Source: Chelativorans salis (GTDB lineage Bacteria > Pseudomonadota > Alphaproteobacteria > Rhizobiales > Rhizobiaceae). Taken from it: a stretch of 64,000 bases of DNA. Numbering within the stretch: position 1 is the first letter of the stretch; each line of letters starts with the position of its first letter. The DNA lies in the NCBI RefSeq assembly GCF_025336525.1, contig NZ_JAOCZP010000003.1, positions 372,001 through 436,000 of the forward strand, in the 5' to 3' direction. The position numbers were made by a program, and so were the translations under genes. The notes beneath the pieces were generated by a model, which searched no databases, had not been told where the DNA came from, and saw only the letters and a list, made by a program, of their open reading frames with translations. Shown here piece after piece: positions 1 through 7,522 of this stretch.

Positions 1-112
1 CCTGGCGCTGCTGTGCCTGACGACGCTGCTCTTCGGCTGCCGCGAGGGAAGCGTCAGACTTCTGCGGTGGGGCTGGCGCGGGCTTGGGCGTGGGCGGTCT
101 TGCGATGCACAT
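1..112 (-). CDS. Phage protein of unknown function, N-terminal part only
   Basis: A coding frame opens with ATG at 112-110 and runs off the left edge of the window; 37 residues are visible. The ATG overlaps the TGA stop of the preceding gene (ATGA), the junction used repeatedly in this operon. The N-terminus is a Met-Cys-Ile start followed by a proline/alanine-rich stretch and then a Gln/Arg-rich segment. It has no recognisable domain. Phage structural operons often contain small proteins with this kind of start, but that resemblance is weak evidence. Confidence 0.55.
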   Translation of the reverse strand, partial: MCIARPPTPKPAPAPPQKSDASLAAAEEQRRQAQQRQ

Positions 113-540
113 CATCGCCTCCCTGGTTTTTGCTCGCCCATGGCCTGCGAGAAGAATATCCAGCTCAGGATTCCGGCCTCGTCGTCCCGCTCGCTGTGCA
201 TGTGCGGGCGCGACTGCCGAGGGGCTGGCCTGTCCTTTTCCGCCTCAGCACGCTCCCGGATCATCGCGCGATCCTGCTCTGCCGCCCGTTCCATCGACGC
301 CTCAAAGCCGAACGCGTTGGGGTATCTTTGGAAAAACAGGTCGCGCAACCCGCTCTCGACCGCAGTCATAGCTATCTCGACCGCATTGTAGCGGTCCCAC
401 CAATAGTATTTGTGCCGAGGCGTTGTAACATTCTCTGACGGCTTCTGTTGCGCTATCAGCCGGTCACGGAACGAGCGCCCGGACGGCTCTTCCAGATAAT
501 CAACAACGCTCAGCTCCTTGCGGCGCGGGAATTTGGGCAT
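112..540 (-). CDS. Phage-element protein of unknown function (142 aa)
   Basis: A hydrophilic, charged protein of 142 residues, not recognised. A basic N-terminus is followed by a Trp/Tyr-rich segment (KYYWWDRYN near residue 46) and a helical Arg/Glu-rich second half. ATG at 540 is preferred; a GTG one codon upstream (543) is in frame. The start touches the stop of the upstream gene as TGATG, so translation is probably coupled. It sits in the run of small genes downstream of the terminase, where head or tail morphogenesis genes usually lie. No function can be assigned. Confidence 0.6.
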   Translation of the reverse strand: MPKFPRRKELSVVDYLEEPSGRSFRDRLIAQQKPSENVTTPRHKYYWWDRYNAVEIAMTAVESGLRDLFFQRYPNAFGFEASMERAAEQDRAMIRERAEAEKDRPAPRQSRPHMHSERDDEAGILSWIFFSQAMGEQKPGRR

Positions 541-1139
541 CACGCGGCGTCCTTCTTCTGGACACGTCCGGGAAACAGGCGCTCAAGCGGGGGCATCTTG
601 CTAGCGACGGAGCCAGCGGGCGTTCCAGAGACCAGCACCCTGTCCATCGTCATGCGCATGCCGCGCGAAGTGTCGGTCTTCATGCGCTGCAATATTTGGC
701 CGTTCCATGAACCCATTTGCAGGATAGTACGGCAGCCGCCGTTCATGCCTAACGAGCCATATTCAGCGATAAGGGAGCGACCTTGGCTTTCTGCGCGCTG
801 CATCAGCGTGGCCAGTTTCTCCAAGGTCCTGTCGATTGCCTCGCCGGTAGCGCGAAGGTCATGAACCGCATGTTCCGCCGCAGACCATTTGGCCTCAATG
901 TCAGCCTGGCGCACGGCCTCAGATGCATCTCGTTCGGCCTGTTCTGCACGAACGGTGGCCGCCTGAATGACCTTTGCGGCAAGCTGGGCGTCTTCCAGCG
1001 CGGCTTCTGCCTTCTGGACCTTTGCCTTTAGAGCAGCGCTGGCCTTGCCGTCAGCAAGAGCCTCGCCATATTCAGCTTGAAGGCGCTCAAGTTCCTCTTG
1101 CGCCGCCAGGACTGCGGCATGTGCTTCCTGAGGTGTCAT
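540..1139 (-). CDS. Coiled-coil phage-element protein (199 aa)
   Basis: The frame is open further upstream, but ATG at 1139 is chosen because it overlaps the upstream TGA as ATGA, matching the neighbouring junctions. Residues 1 to about 120 are Ala/Glu/Lys/Gln-rich with heptad-like spacing, consistent with a long coiled coil. The C-terminal 70 residues contain Gly/Asn- and Met-rich stretches and a basic end. Scaffolding or tail proteins can look like this. No family is recognised, and any structural role is inferred from position only. Confidence 0.6.
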   Translation of the reverse strand: MTPQEAHAAVLAAQEELERLQAEYGEALADGKASAALKAKVQKAEAALEDAQLAAKVIQAATVRAEQAERDASEAVRQADIEAKWSAAEHAVHDLRATGEAIDRTLEKLATLMQRAESQGRSLIAEYGSLGMNGGCRTILQMGSWNGQILQRMKTDTSRGMRMTMDRVLVSGTPAGSVASKMPPLERLFPGRVQKKDAA

Positions 1140-1786
1140 GCGAAATATCCTTTTCGTTTCGCAACAGTGATTAGCTTGTCGATAACCTGAGGATTCGCAG
1201 CGAAAGCCGGGTTTTGGTCCAGAAACTCCCGCAAGCCGAATGTCTCGTCCGCTACTCGTAGCGCTGCCGTGGCAGTCGCGCCCATGTCCGGGCCGTATTT
1301 CCTGCGCATGTGCTCTTGAGCGATGATCTCGGCACGTTCCAGCGCCACCGGGTCGGCTTGGGTTTCCAGGGCTGCGGCGTATTGCAGGGAAAGGCCCTCG
1401 ACTTCGACAGCGTTCAACTCGCCGGCAACCGCCCATTCTCGGGCGACGGCTTCAAGCTGCTCGTCAGATTCAGCGCCGGGAATGTCCTTTGCCTTGAGGC
1501 TGCTGAAATCCACCTCCGACGCCTGCGAGATCGGCTTATCTAGGCTTTGCGCCGGCTCATCGCCGCCCACCACGTCAAGTTCGCGCTCAGGGGCTGCTGC
1601 CGGTTCGGTCGACGTGGTGTCACCGGAATACTTCTTTTCGAACAACGCGCTCAGCTGCGCCGACCGTACGCTGTGCTCGGGATGCGCGCGAGAGTTCAAA
1701 GCCTCGTCGTATTGCGCCCGGAAGTCGGTGATTTCGGTGTCTATCGCCGGTGGTGGCGCAGGCACATCAATGATGGTGTCCGTCAT
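1136..1786 (-). CDS. Acidic phage-element protein, scaffold-like (216 aa)
   Basis: The protein has a low-complexity acidic, Pro/Glu/Ala-rich N-terminal half with little predicted structure, and a more ordered C-terminal half ending in a basic motif (KRKGYFA). A disordered acidic body with a basic C-terminal tail is a common layout for phage capsid scaffolding proteins, but no sequence family is recognised and no capsid gene is visible. Start and stop overlap the neighbouring genes by 4 nt (ATGA). The scaffold suggestion is a low-confidence inference. Confidence 0.6.
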   Translation of the reverse strand: MTDTIIDVPAPPPAIDTEITDFRAQYDEALNSRAHPEHSVRSAQLSALFEKKYSGDTTSTEPAAAPERELDVVGGDEPAQSLDKPISQASEVDFSSLKAKDIPGAESDEQLEAVAREWAVAGELNAVEVEGLSLQYAAALETQADPVALERAEIIAQEHMRRKYGPDMGATATAALRVADETFGLREFLDQNPAFAANPQVIDKLITVAKRKGYFA

Positions 1787-2247
1787 GGGATCATCTCCTC
1801 TACTGTCGGTACGGCCTTCCGCGCATCGCGGATTTGCTCATATCGAGGCACCCAGGCCGACAGGCGGCGGGAACGGCCCTCAGCAGACAGGCGATCACTG
1901 ATGACTGGCGCCCATAGGCTTTTGTGTAGCGGTGAAACGTCCATATGGTCCGCCAGCTCAGCCGCCACCGAACGAGCCGCGTCGTCAAAATCGGCCATGT
2001 GCGCAAGCAGCTTGTCCATTGCCGCATCTACACCGGAAGCTTTAGCAACGAGGTTCCTTAGACCGTGCTCGGCGGCGCGATGGCGTGCCCGCGCTCGCTT
2101 CAAGGCGCGTTTGACGGTCTTGAACGCCTCTTCCGAATCCATCCCCGTGCGAACGGCAGCTGCTTCAAGCGCATGTACGGCAGTGAACGTGTCCTGCCCG
2201 CGTTCCTCCGCAACGATGATCTGACCGGCTTCCGATTCCAGTGTCAT
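1783..2247 (-). CDS. Phage-element protein of unknown function (154 aa)
   Basis: An alpha-helical, charged protein of 154 residues without signal peptide or membrane segment. Residues of about 40-60 form an Arg/Lys/Ala-rich helix (AFKTVKRALKRARAR) that could contact nucleic acid. It overlaps the upstream 61-residue gene and the downstream gene by 4 nt each. No family is recognised. It is kept as a real gene because of its place in an unbroken overlapping operon. Confidence 0.55.
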   Translation of the reverse strand: MTLESEAGQIIVAEERGQDTFTAVHALEAAAVRTGMDSEEAFKTVKRALKRARARHRAAEHGLRNLVAKASGVDAAMDKLLAHMADFDDAARSVAAELADHMDVSPLHKSLWAPVISDRLSAEGRSRRLSAWVPRYEQIRDARKAVPTVEEMIP

Positions 2248-2429
2248 TTGCGTTTTCCTTCTATCAGTTCAAACAACGTGGCCGCCTCGTCGCCACGAAG
2301 CCGAAACCGGTCCATCAGCAATCTGTGCGATGTCATCCCGGCGCATGGACCCTGGCGATAGGCGTACGAGAGAAAGTGGCGCGCCTGGTCAATGAGTGCG
2401 GGCTCAAGAATGGTCGTGTGGCTTTCCAT
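2244..2429 (-). CDS. Small phage-element protein (61 aa)
   Basis: ATG at 2429 lies one base beyond the terminase stop codon (2431-2433), and the TGA overlaps the next start as ATGA. An open frame extends upstream to 2495 inside the terminase gene, but the spacing favours the shorter form. The product is a 61-residue helical protein ending in a basic tail. No family is recognised. It is probably made by coupled translation after the terminase. Confidence 0.5.
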   Translation of the reverse strand: MESHTTILEPALIDQARHFLSYAYRQGPCAGMTSHRLLMDRFRLRGDEAATLFELIEGKRK

Positions 2430-2430
2430 C

Positions 2431-4011
2431 TCACACGCCCCCAAAAGGATTGAAATCATCGACACCGGCAGTCGCCGGCTGACGCCGCCAGTCACCGTTG
2501 CCGCCTCCAGACACGTCCTGAATGCCCTGGCGACCCGTCATCCTCCGATGCGAGCCTTCGGTATCGAGAATGTCGTAGTCACCGTCCGCGACCGACTGAT
2601 GATGCGTGGCGTGCCATGAAGGCGTAGCGCTCCCGGACATTGCCAGGACCAGCGCACCCATCGCGCTATTGGCCAGATCGTCCGCGCCGCCACGTTGATG
2701 ATCGATGGCATCACGCCCGCCACGTGTCACACGCCGCTCAAGCTGCGAAACCTGGGCTACAAGGCGGGTATCATCCAGCAATATGCATGTCCCAGCCATC
2801 AACAGTGGCAAGGCGTCCAGGTAGATTTCACTGCGTGAACGCTCAGACGGGCTGTAGCGAATGCCACGCTGTGTGAAGGCTTCCTGGACCCATTGGCCGC
2901 CAAAGCGATCCCCGGTGACCGTCCCGACCCCGTAAGCCTTCAGGAGCCGCGAGAACTCGTCACAGACGTCAGCAGGCGCAAACGGTGGCTTCACCTCCCT
3001 GGTGCAGTCCAGTACCACCCGCTCGCCTTCTCGGTGGCCGATAGCCAACGTCATCGAGTCGTGTGCGCCGCCAGAAGGGTCGCAGAAGCCAAGGTAGCGG
3101 TAACGCCGGTCAAACGGACGTTCGTGCACCCCCGCCTCGACACAGCGCTCAACAACAGCACGCTCCACGAAGGTGGACAGATCAGACCGAAATTCAGCGT
3201 CCCATTCACTCGCAGCAGCTTCGGGATCGTCATCCTTGGCCCGTGCGATCACCTGGGCGTCAATCGTCGGATTAAACACCACAGTTGGCGCTTTCAGAAC
3301 CAGGACGCCACTGTCCCCCTTGCCGAATGAGCTGGTGAACTTCTGGTGCAATAGGCCGCGTTGTGCGTAGGGCGAGCTAATACCCACCAGCATGCCCTGC
3401 GTCGTCGCCAGGGAGGGCAGGACCGCGCGATACGTCTCGATATCGGGCATGGTGGACGCCTCGTCGCGCCAGAAGGCGGCCTCATCGAAGATGCAGGCAA
3501 CCAGCGTGCGACCGCGAACGGATCGGTAGTTGTTGCTGTGGACGGAAATGCTGATGTTGCCCTTGAGGCGGATTTCTTCCGCGCCGACGCTCTCGACCAT
3601 CTGCTTCAGGATCGGTGAGGCATCGAAGAACCCTTCGACGTACTGGAACACCGCCTGTGCCTGCATCTTGCTGGCCGCGAGAACCAGGACGTGCCCGCGC
3701 TCGCCACGGCTCAGCTTGTCGCTGTAATCCACGAAGGCAGCGAGATAGGAGGCGATCAGCGCAGCCATGCGAGACTTGCCCGAACGGCGCCCGAGAATGG
3801 CCCATAATTCACGGACACGAGAGCCGGGAACATCGCGCCCGCCAGCGATATCCTTGAACGTGGCAAGCTCACCGGCATCGAGTGTCACGCCAAACGCAGC
3901 CTTGAGCGCAACCCGCCACGTGGCCCACGGTGCGACATCGCCCAGCGCGGCCCCGAGCAGGTGCGGATCGGCAAGCGCTTCGTCTATCGTCGTGGAAGCA
4001 AGCCCCGTCAC
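2431..4011 (-). CDS. Phage terminase large subunit
   Basis: The DNA-packaging motor: an ATPase that drives DNA into the prohead and a nuclease that cuts the concatemer. At 526 residues it has the usual length. Walker A is GRRSGKS at 74-80 and Walker B is CIFDE at 173-177. Nuclease-domain acidic residues are D301 (FCDPSGG), D358 (TGDRFGG) and D434/D435 (GADDLANSA). The start is GTG at 4011, overlapping the upstream stop as GTGA, with GAGG seven bases before it. All catalytic motifs appear intact. It is followed by several small genes rather than directly by a portal gene, which is unusual. Confidence 0.93.
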   Translation of the reverse strand: MTGLASTTIDEALADPHLLGAALGDVAPWATWRVALKAAFGVTLDAGELATFKDIAGGRDVPGSRVRELWAILGRRSGKSRMAALIASYLAAFVDYSDKLSRGERGHVLVLAASKMQAQAVFQYVEGFFDASPILKQMVESVGAEEIRLKGNISISVHSNNYRSVRGRTLVACIFDEAAFWRDEASTMPDIETYRAVLPSLATTQGMLVGISSPYAQRGLLHQKFTSSFGKGDSGVLVLKAPTVVFNPTIDAQVIARAKDDDPEAAASEWDAEFRSDLSTFVERAVVERCVEAGVHERPFDRRYRYLGFCDPSGGAHDSMTLAIGHREGERVVLDCTREVKPPFAPADVCDEFSRLLKAYGVGTVTGDRFGGQWVQEAFTQRGIRYSPSERSRSEIYLDALPLLMAGTCILLDDTRLVAQVSQLERRVTRGGRDAIDHQRGGADDLANSAMGALVLAMSGSATPSWHATHHQSVADGDYDILDTEGSHRRMTGRQGIQDVSGGGNGDWRRQPATAGVDDFNPFGGV

Positions 4012-4424
4012 GATGCGGCCTCTGTGGTCTTCTGAGCGGCCTTCTGAGCTAGATACGTGCGCAAGTCGGGCGTCACATCACGGGCGCGGCGCTCCAAGCC
4101 GATGTCCTGAAGAATGCGGCGCAGGCTATTGGCGGCAGTCGTCAGCGGCCCGATCTCGATATCCTCACCATTGGCAAGCCGCACTTCCTGAGCCTCACAC
4201 CATGTCGACAGAGAGGCAGCGCGGCGGATGAGCTGCTTCTGGCTCTCGCTGGGATCGCCGCCGATGTCTGTTGTGAACGACGCCACAAGGTCACGATAAC
4301 GGCGCGCAAGGGCGCTGCGACCGTCCAGGCCCTCAACAAACAGCCGCGAGCCATTGGCGACGGCAGAGCGAGCCGTGGGCGGTGGCGTGGTGACGGTGAC
4401 GCTATCGGCAGACAAGTTTTGCAC
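4008..4424 (-). CDS. Candidate terminase small subunit (138 aa)
   Basis: The gene lies immediately upstream of the large terminase and overlaps it by 4 nt, the standard position for the DNA-recognition subunit. The protein is helical with an Arg-rich central part (RRYRDLVAS, QLIRRAASL) and a Thr/Pro-rich N-terminus. No helix-turn-helix is convincing by eye. The ORF begins at GTG 4424 with an AGAGG too close to it, so a TTG a few codons downstream could be the true start. The small-subunit assignment rests on position; the protein itself is not recognised. Confidence 0.55.
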   Translation of the reverse strand: MQNLSADSVTVTTPPPTARSAVANGSRLFVEGLDGRSALARRYRDLVASFTTDIGGDPSESQKQLIRRAASLSTWCEAQEVRLANGEDIEIGPLTTAANSLRRILQDIGLERRARDVTPDLRTYLAQKAAQKTTEAAS

Positions 4425-4601
4425 CTCTTATTGGCTTCTCGTTGGACATAATAGACGAGGAACCGCTAAGGCGCATTGTTTTTATTGGTTTATTCCAGTC
4501 CAGGAGCGTTTAGTTTCCGCTCTGTCGAGGCGGTAAGCTGTAATTTCAGGTGGGGTTTCGCCGCAAAATGCGACCGGGGAGAAAAGGCCGAAATGGGTAG
4601 T

Positions 4602-4689
4602 GTGAAGGATGTGAACCATTCTCTGCTTATAGGCGTCCCGCGCGCGCGCATGAGACGGTGATAAAGGGAAAACCCTTCACATCCTTCAC
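4602..4689. repeat. Perfect 14-bp inverted repeat between primase and terminase genes
   Basis: GTGAAGGATGTGAA at 4602-4615 is exactly inverted at 4676-4689, 60 bp apart. Each arm contains two GTGAA half-sites in direct orientation, 9 bp apart, giving four half-sites in all. The right arm begins 9 bp past the primase stop. The 273-bp gap (4425-4697) holding it contains no supportable gene. Sites of this kind beside P4-type primases can act as replication-origin repeats; transcription termination or processing is the alternative. Confidence 0.7.
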
Positions 4690-4697
4690 AGCAGCCA

Positions 4698-5741
4698 TTA
4701 CCCGTGCCAATCTGCTGTCTGCTGGACAACTCTCAGGCCGAAGAAGACCCTTCCTGTCCTCTGGTGCTGCTGTTGATATCCTTTGTCCAGAAGCGCTTGG
4801 CTGAAGACTTTCTGCGATCCCGCGCCACCTACACGCCCAGTGCGCTCTGCCCAGCTCTTCCATGACGCATAGAGTTCAGAGCTTCCGGCTTGTGCGGTGG
4901 GCTCTTCCATGCAGCATTCGCCAAGCCATGACTGAATATCGTCCTCGGCTTCGAGATATTCCGCCGTGGCTTTGGTGACGGATTCGGGCGGGTTGAGGCC
5001 GTTCCGGCGCCATTCGATTGTCCCGTCGATTGCCCATTGCAGGATGGCGGGCCATTCCGCTTTCAGTTTTTCCGGCAAGTCCGGGTCGCGTTCCTCGGGC
5101 GGGATGGTGACAGTGAAAGGGATCAGGTGAAGCCGACGTCGCATGGCTTCGTCTACGTTGCGCAGGGCGGGCTTGTGGTTGCCGCTGATCATCAGCTTGA
5201 ACGTCGGCGTGAACTCGAAGAAGTCGCCGCGCATGAAACGGGCCTGAATGCGATCACCACCGGTAAGAGCCTTGATGCGTGCCTCGTTCCAATGCCTGCC
5301 GGCTTGAGTTTCAGAAGCGGCCACAAGGCGCGCGCCGCGCAGCATGGCAAGTTCTGTCGGGTGACGGTCGTGCTTGCTTTCAATGAATGTGTCCATTGGC
5401 GCCGTCATGGCGTAATCGCCCATCATTCCGACGAGCGTATTGACGAACACAGACTTGCCGTTGGCTCCTAGGCCGTACAGGAAGAAGATCGCATGTTCGG
5501 AGGTGTGCCCGGTGAGGCAGTAGCCCGCCACCCGCTGAAGGTAGCCTTGCAATTCGATATCGCCGTCCGTTACTCGGGCCAGGAAGGTGCGCCACAACGG
5601 ACAGTTGCCACCATCCGGCTCGACGGCGGCACATTTCGTGCAATAGTCCTGCGGATTAGGAGCATATTGCTCTCCGGTAATCAGGCTCACAGTCAAGGGT
5701 TTGTCCTTTTCGTGTTGAAGGTGTCGGGCTCGGCGTCCCAT
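4698..5741 (-). CDS. D5/P4-type phage primase-helicase, C-terminal part (frameshifted gene)
   Basis: This part carries the helicase domain of the D5/P4 family of phage replication proteins, which prime and unwind element DNA. Walker A is GLGANGKS (residues 90-97 of this frame); downstream are a TGGD element and MISGNHKP, typical of the superfamily 3 helicase core, then a C-terminal Trp-rich region. The N-terminal part lies in another frame (5693-6070), and the two frames overlap at 5693-5741. The ATG at 5741 has no clear ribosome-binding site. A conserved stretch that should be continuous (NT..TVxLxTG) is broken there, so the gene is probably disrupted, or expressed by frameshifting. Confidence 0.85.
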   Translation of the reverse strand: MGRRARHLQHEKDKPLTVSLITGEQYAPNPQDYCTKCAAVEPDGGNCPLWRTFLARVTDGDIELQGYLQRVAGYCLTGHTSEHAIFFLYGLGANGKSVFVNTLVGMMGDYAMTAPMDTFIESKHDRHPTELAMLRGARLVAASETQAGRHWNEARIKALTGGDRIQARFMRGDFFEFTPTFKLMISGNHKPALRNVDEAMRRRLHLIPFTVTIPPEERDPDLPEKLKAEWPAILQWAIDGTIEWRRNGLNPPESVTKATAEYLEAEDDIQSWLGECCMEEPTAQAGSSELYASWKSWAERTGRVGGAGSQKVFSQALLDKGYQQQHQRTGRVFFGLRVVQQTADWHG

Positions 5742-6070
5742 TGATCTAGGGATGCGGCAAGTTGGCGATCAGCCTTGGCGAGCCGTTCCACCGCCGCCAC
5801 GGTCTTGGCGCTGGCAAGTACGGTCGCCACCCTCTCATTGTTGCAGTCAGCCGCCATCTCACGGCAGACGCTTCGCACAAGGTCGAAAGCGAGCAAGGTG
5901 TCATCGATCCGCCAATGCGTTCCGGTCCAGTGAAACCACCGCGACTGAGCCGCGACATAGCGGAGATTGTCGACATGGCGATCCGCAAAGAGCAGCGCCA
6001 CCGCCTCATCAGTGAAGGCAGGCGGGATGGCTTCGTGTTCCTCGATAGGGATCGCCTGCACGTTGTTCAT
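5693..6070 (-). CDS. D5/P4-type phage primase, N-terminal part (frameshifted gene)
   Basis: 125 residues matching the region before the helicase in D5/P4-type primases: a YVAAQSRWFHWTGTHW segment (the W..W.G..W signature of the family) and a helical stretch ending LDQWDAEPDTFNT, after which an intact family member would run on into a TVDLRTG-like sequence. Here the frame ends at a TGA (5693-5695) and the continuation sits in the other frame. The ATG at 6070 overlaps the upstream gene's stop by 4 nt. See the 4698-5741 entry; together they make one gene with a frame break near 5720. Confidence 0.8.
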   Translation of the reverse strand: MNNVQAIPIEEHEAIPPAFTDEAVALLFADRHVDNLRYVAAQSRWFHWTGTHWRIDDTLLAFDLVRSVCREMAADCNNERVATVLASAKTVAAVERLAKADRQLAASLDQWDAEPDTFNTKRTNP

Positions 6071-6375
6071 GCTGACGTCCTCCTGCCGCCATCGCGGCGG
6101 CCACGGGTGCGCCGGTATTCGCGCGCAGCATCGGCAACGTAGGCCGGCACCAGCCCCGACGATGGGTCACACGGGTTCCACAAGCGGCGCACGTCTGGTG
6201 GGACAGGCCTCAGCCTACCCTGCCAATCGCAGATGAGGCCGGCTGCATCGGCGTGCAGATCGTCAAGCGCCGGGCAACGGAAGCCCCGGTAATCGAGCCG
6301 GAATTGCGCGTCAGCCAAGAAGTGGCGGGCGAGCTTGACGGCATGAAGCACGTTGTCGGGAACGGGCACAGTCAT
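6067..6375 (-). CDS. Small phage-element protein (102 aa)
   Basis: ATG at 6375 is chosen over a longer open frame because it overlaps the stop of the preceding gene as ATGA, and the gene's own stop overlaps the primase start the same way. The product has an N-terminal helical segment (AVKLARHFL), a central ALDDLHADAAGLICDW and a basic C-terminal tail. No family is recognised. Its place directly before the primase suggests a replication accessory role, which is only inference. Confidence 0.55.
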   Translation of the reverse strand: MTVPVPDNVLHAVKLARHFLADAQFRLDYRGFRCPALDDLHADAAGLICDWQGRLRPVPPDVRRLWNPCDPSSGLVPAYVADAAREYRRTRGRRDGGRRTSA

Positions 6376-6572
6376 GCCGTACCTCCCGCCGAATAGGCGA
6401 GATCCGCGATAGTGCGGGCGAGCGGCCACGACACGCCGAAGCGCTGGCGGACACGAATTGCTTGCAATAGTGGGGCTGCTTCGGTAATCTCTGGATTGTT
6501 CAGCCTTGACTTATTTTCCAGAAAGCCGGTCTGTGGCAAGACCGGCTTTCGCTTGTCAGGAGGCGCGTCCAT
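6372..6572 (-). CDS. Small phage-element protein (66 aa)
   Basis: A 66-residue protein with a polar Pro/Lys-rich N-terminus and a C-terminal stretch VRQRFGVSWPLARTIADLAY that could form a short helix-turn-helix-like unit. It ends in an ATGA overlap with the next gene; its start overlaps the upstream gene by 17 bp. A DNA-binding role is possible from the C-terminal pattern, but the protein is not recognised. Confidence 0.5.
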   Translation of the reverse strand: MDAPPDKRKPVLPQTGFLENKSRLNNPEITEAAPLLQAIRVRQRFGVSWPLARTIADLAYSAGGTA

Positions 6573-6750
6573 TGGCGCCTCCCCTGGCTAGATCGCTGGC
6601 CTCGCGCAACACCTGCACGGCCTCCAAGGCGCTCAGCTCGGGAAACCTCTTGCGCAGGTTTGCAATGAGCGGCCGGGGGAAATTCCACCAGTGCACCGTC
6701 AGATGTACCAGCGCCTCGTCGCCGGCACTGCTCAGTTGAGGGGAGGCCAT
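6556..6750 (-). CDS. Small phage-element protein (64 aa)
   Basis: A 64-residue protein directly coupled to the AlpA-like gene (TGATG junction). It contains a Trp-rich segment (VHLTVHWWNFPRPLIANLRKRFPE) followed by a helix (ALEAVQVLREASDLAR). No family is recognised. Gene order alone places it in the early control and replication part of the element. Confidence 0.5.
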   Translation of the reverse strand: MASPQLSSAGDEALVHLTVHWWNFPRPLIANLRKRFPELSALEAVQVLREASDLARGGANGRAS

Positions 6751-6953
6751 CAGGCGGCCTCCCCATCAGTGATGGAAGCCTCCGCTTCGCAGCGACGACG
6801 CCACTCAGCAGCGGATTCCCTGGAGATTAGCACCCGATCCCGAACCCGCATGAGGCGCGGGGCGGTTCCGTCTTTCAGAAGATTGTAAAAGGTCGAGCGG
6901 CTGATTCCGTGGGCGCGGCAGAAATCGGGGATGTTGTAAGCTTCGTTAGTCAT
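6750..6953 (-). CDS. AlpA/excisionase-like DNA-binding protein (67 aa)
   Basis: A short winged-helix or helix-turn-helix protein of the AlpA/MerR-like class that regulates or assists excision in integrated phages. The motif NIPDFCRAHGISRSTFYNLLKDG (about residues 7-29) is the DNA-reading unit, followed by the typical PRLMRVRDRVLISRESAAEWRR wing with ISxESxxEW. ATG at 6953 is chosen because AAGGA lies about 9 bases before it; an upstream start adds seven unrelated residues. It begins the replication segment and lies two genes from the integrase, as excisionases often do. Whether it acts as excisionase or activator is not determinable. Confidence 0.85.
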   Translation of the reverse strand: MTNEAYNIPDFCRAHGISRSTFYNLLKDGTAPRLMRVRDRVLISRESAAEWRRRCEAEASITDGEAA

Positions 6954-7039
6954 CTCGCATCCTTTCTTGCCCAAAGTTCAAATGGGCTGCTGTGGATGCA
7001 GGAAGACTTACCGGCCTTGGATGAGGTCAGCACCGAAGC

Positions 7040-7058
7040 ATAACGGAGTTTCCGTTAT
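7040..7058. promoter_or_regulatory. Perfect palindrome ahead of the AlpA-like gene
   Basis: ATAACGGA is exactly inverted after a 3-nt spacer (GTT), giving a 19-bp palindrome. It overlaps the stop codon of the 7055-7522 gene and lies about 90 bp upstream of the AlpA-like start. No T-tract follows in the transcribed direction, so a terminator is unlikely. It is a candidate operator for a phage repressor or for the AlpA-like protein itself. Confidence 0.5.
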
Positions 7059-7522
7059 TCTCCGTAGGTCTCCTTATAACGACCGACCAGGCGCCTGATC
7101 TTGCTTTCGGGTGTTCCGGCCCCGGCAGCGCCTGAACCGTCACCCACGATTTGTTTTGCGGCAGCGGTTGGGGATGGAAGATGTGAGTTGGAAATTAGGT
7201 CGCGCATCTGGCCAACGATCTCAGCGTCTGCCGCTTCGAGACTACGTCCTGCCGGACGATGTGGCTTTGTCGGCTTCTCGTCTGGTTCGCCCGACAATTC
7301 GCTGATCCAGCGATTTAGGTCGGGAACACTGACAGACCGACCATCTGTCGCATGTATCCCACGGTAAAAGTTCAAGCCGCCTGGGACAGTAAGCAACGTC
7401 CCATCGCACTTAACTTGGCCGCGCTCTATAGCATCGGCAAGCAGTGCCTCAGCATTGGTAAGCTTAGTGCGCATTGCTACGCGCGCGACGGCTTCGTGAA
7501 AGCCAATCCAGTCGGCCATCAT
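7055..7522 (-). CDS. Phage-element protein of unknown function (155 aa)
   Basis: The start ATGATG overlaps the integrase TGA, so it is translated from the integrase message. The first half (residues 1 to about 75) is a compact fold with a helix-rich N-terminus and an LTVPGG turn. A Pro/Lys-rich linker follows, then a second helical part ending in a basic segment (ESKIRRLVGRYKETYGE). The layout suggests two small domains, but none is recognised. Genes between integrase and excisionase often modulate recombination, which is inference only. Confidence 0.6.
   Translation of the reverse strand: MMADWIGFHEAVARVAMRTKLTNAEALLADAIERGQVKCDGTLLTVPGGLNFYRGIHATDGRSVSVPDLNRWISELSGEPDEKPTKPHRPAGRSLEAADAEIVGQMRDLISNSHLPSPTAAAKQIVGDGSGAAGAGTPESKIRRLVGRYKETYGE

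Noticed and set aside
5693-5741. Programmed -1 frameshift in the primase gene
   Set aside because: The overlap contains ACGAAAAGG but no proper X-XXY-YYZ slippery heptamer in the zero frame, and the family is not known for it. A mutation or sequence error is more likely.
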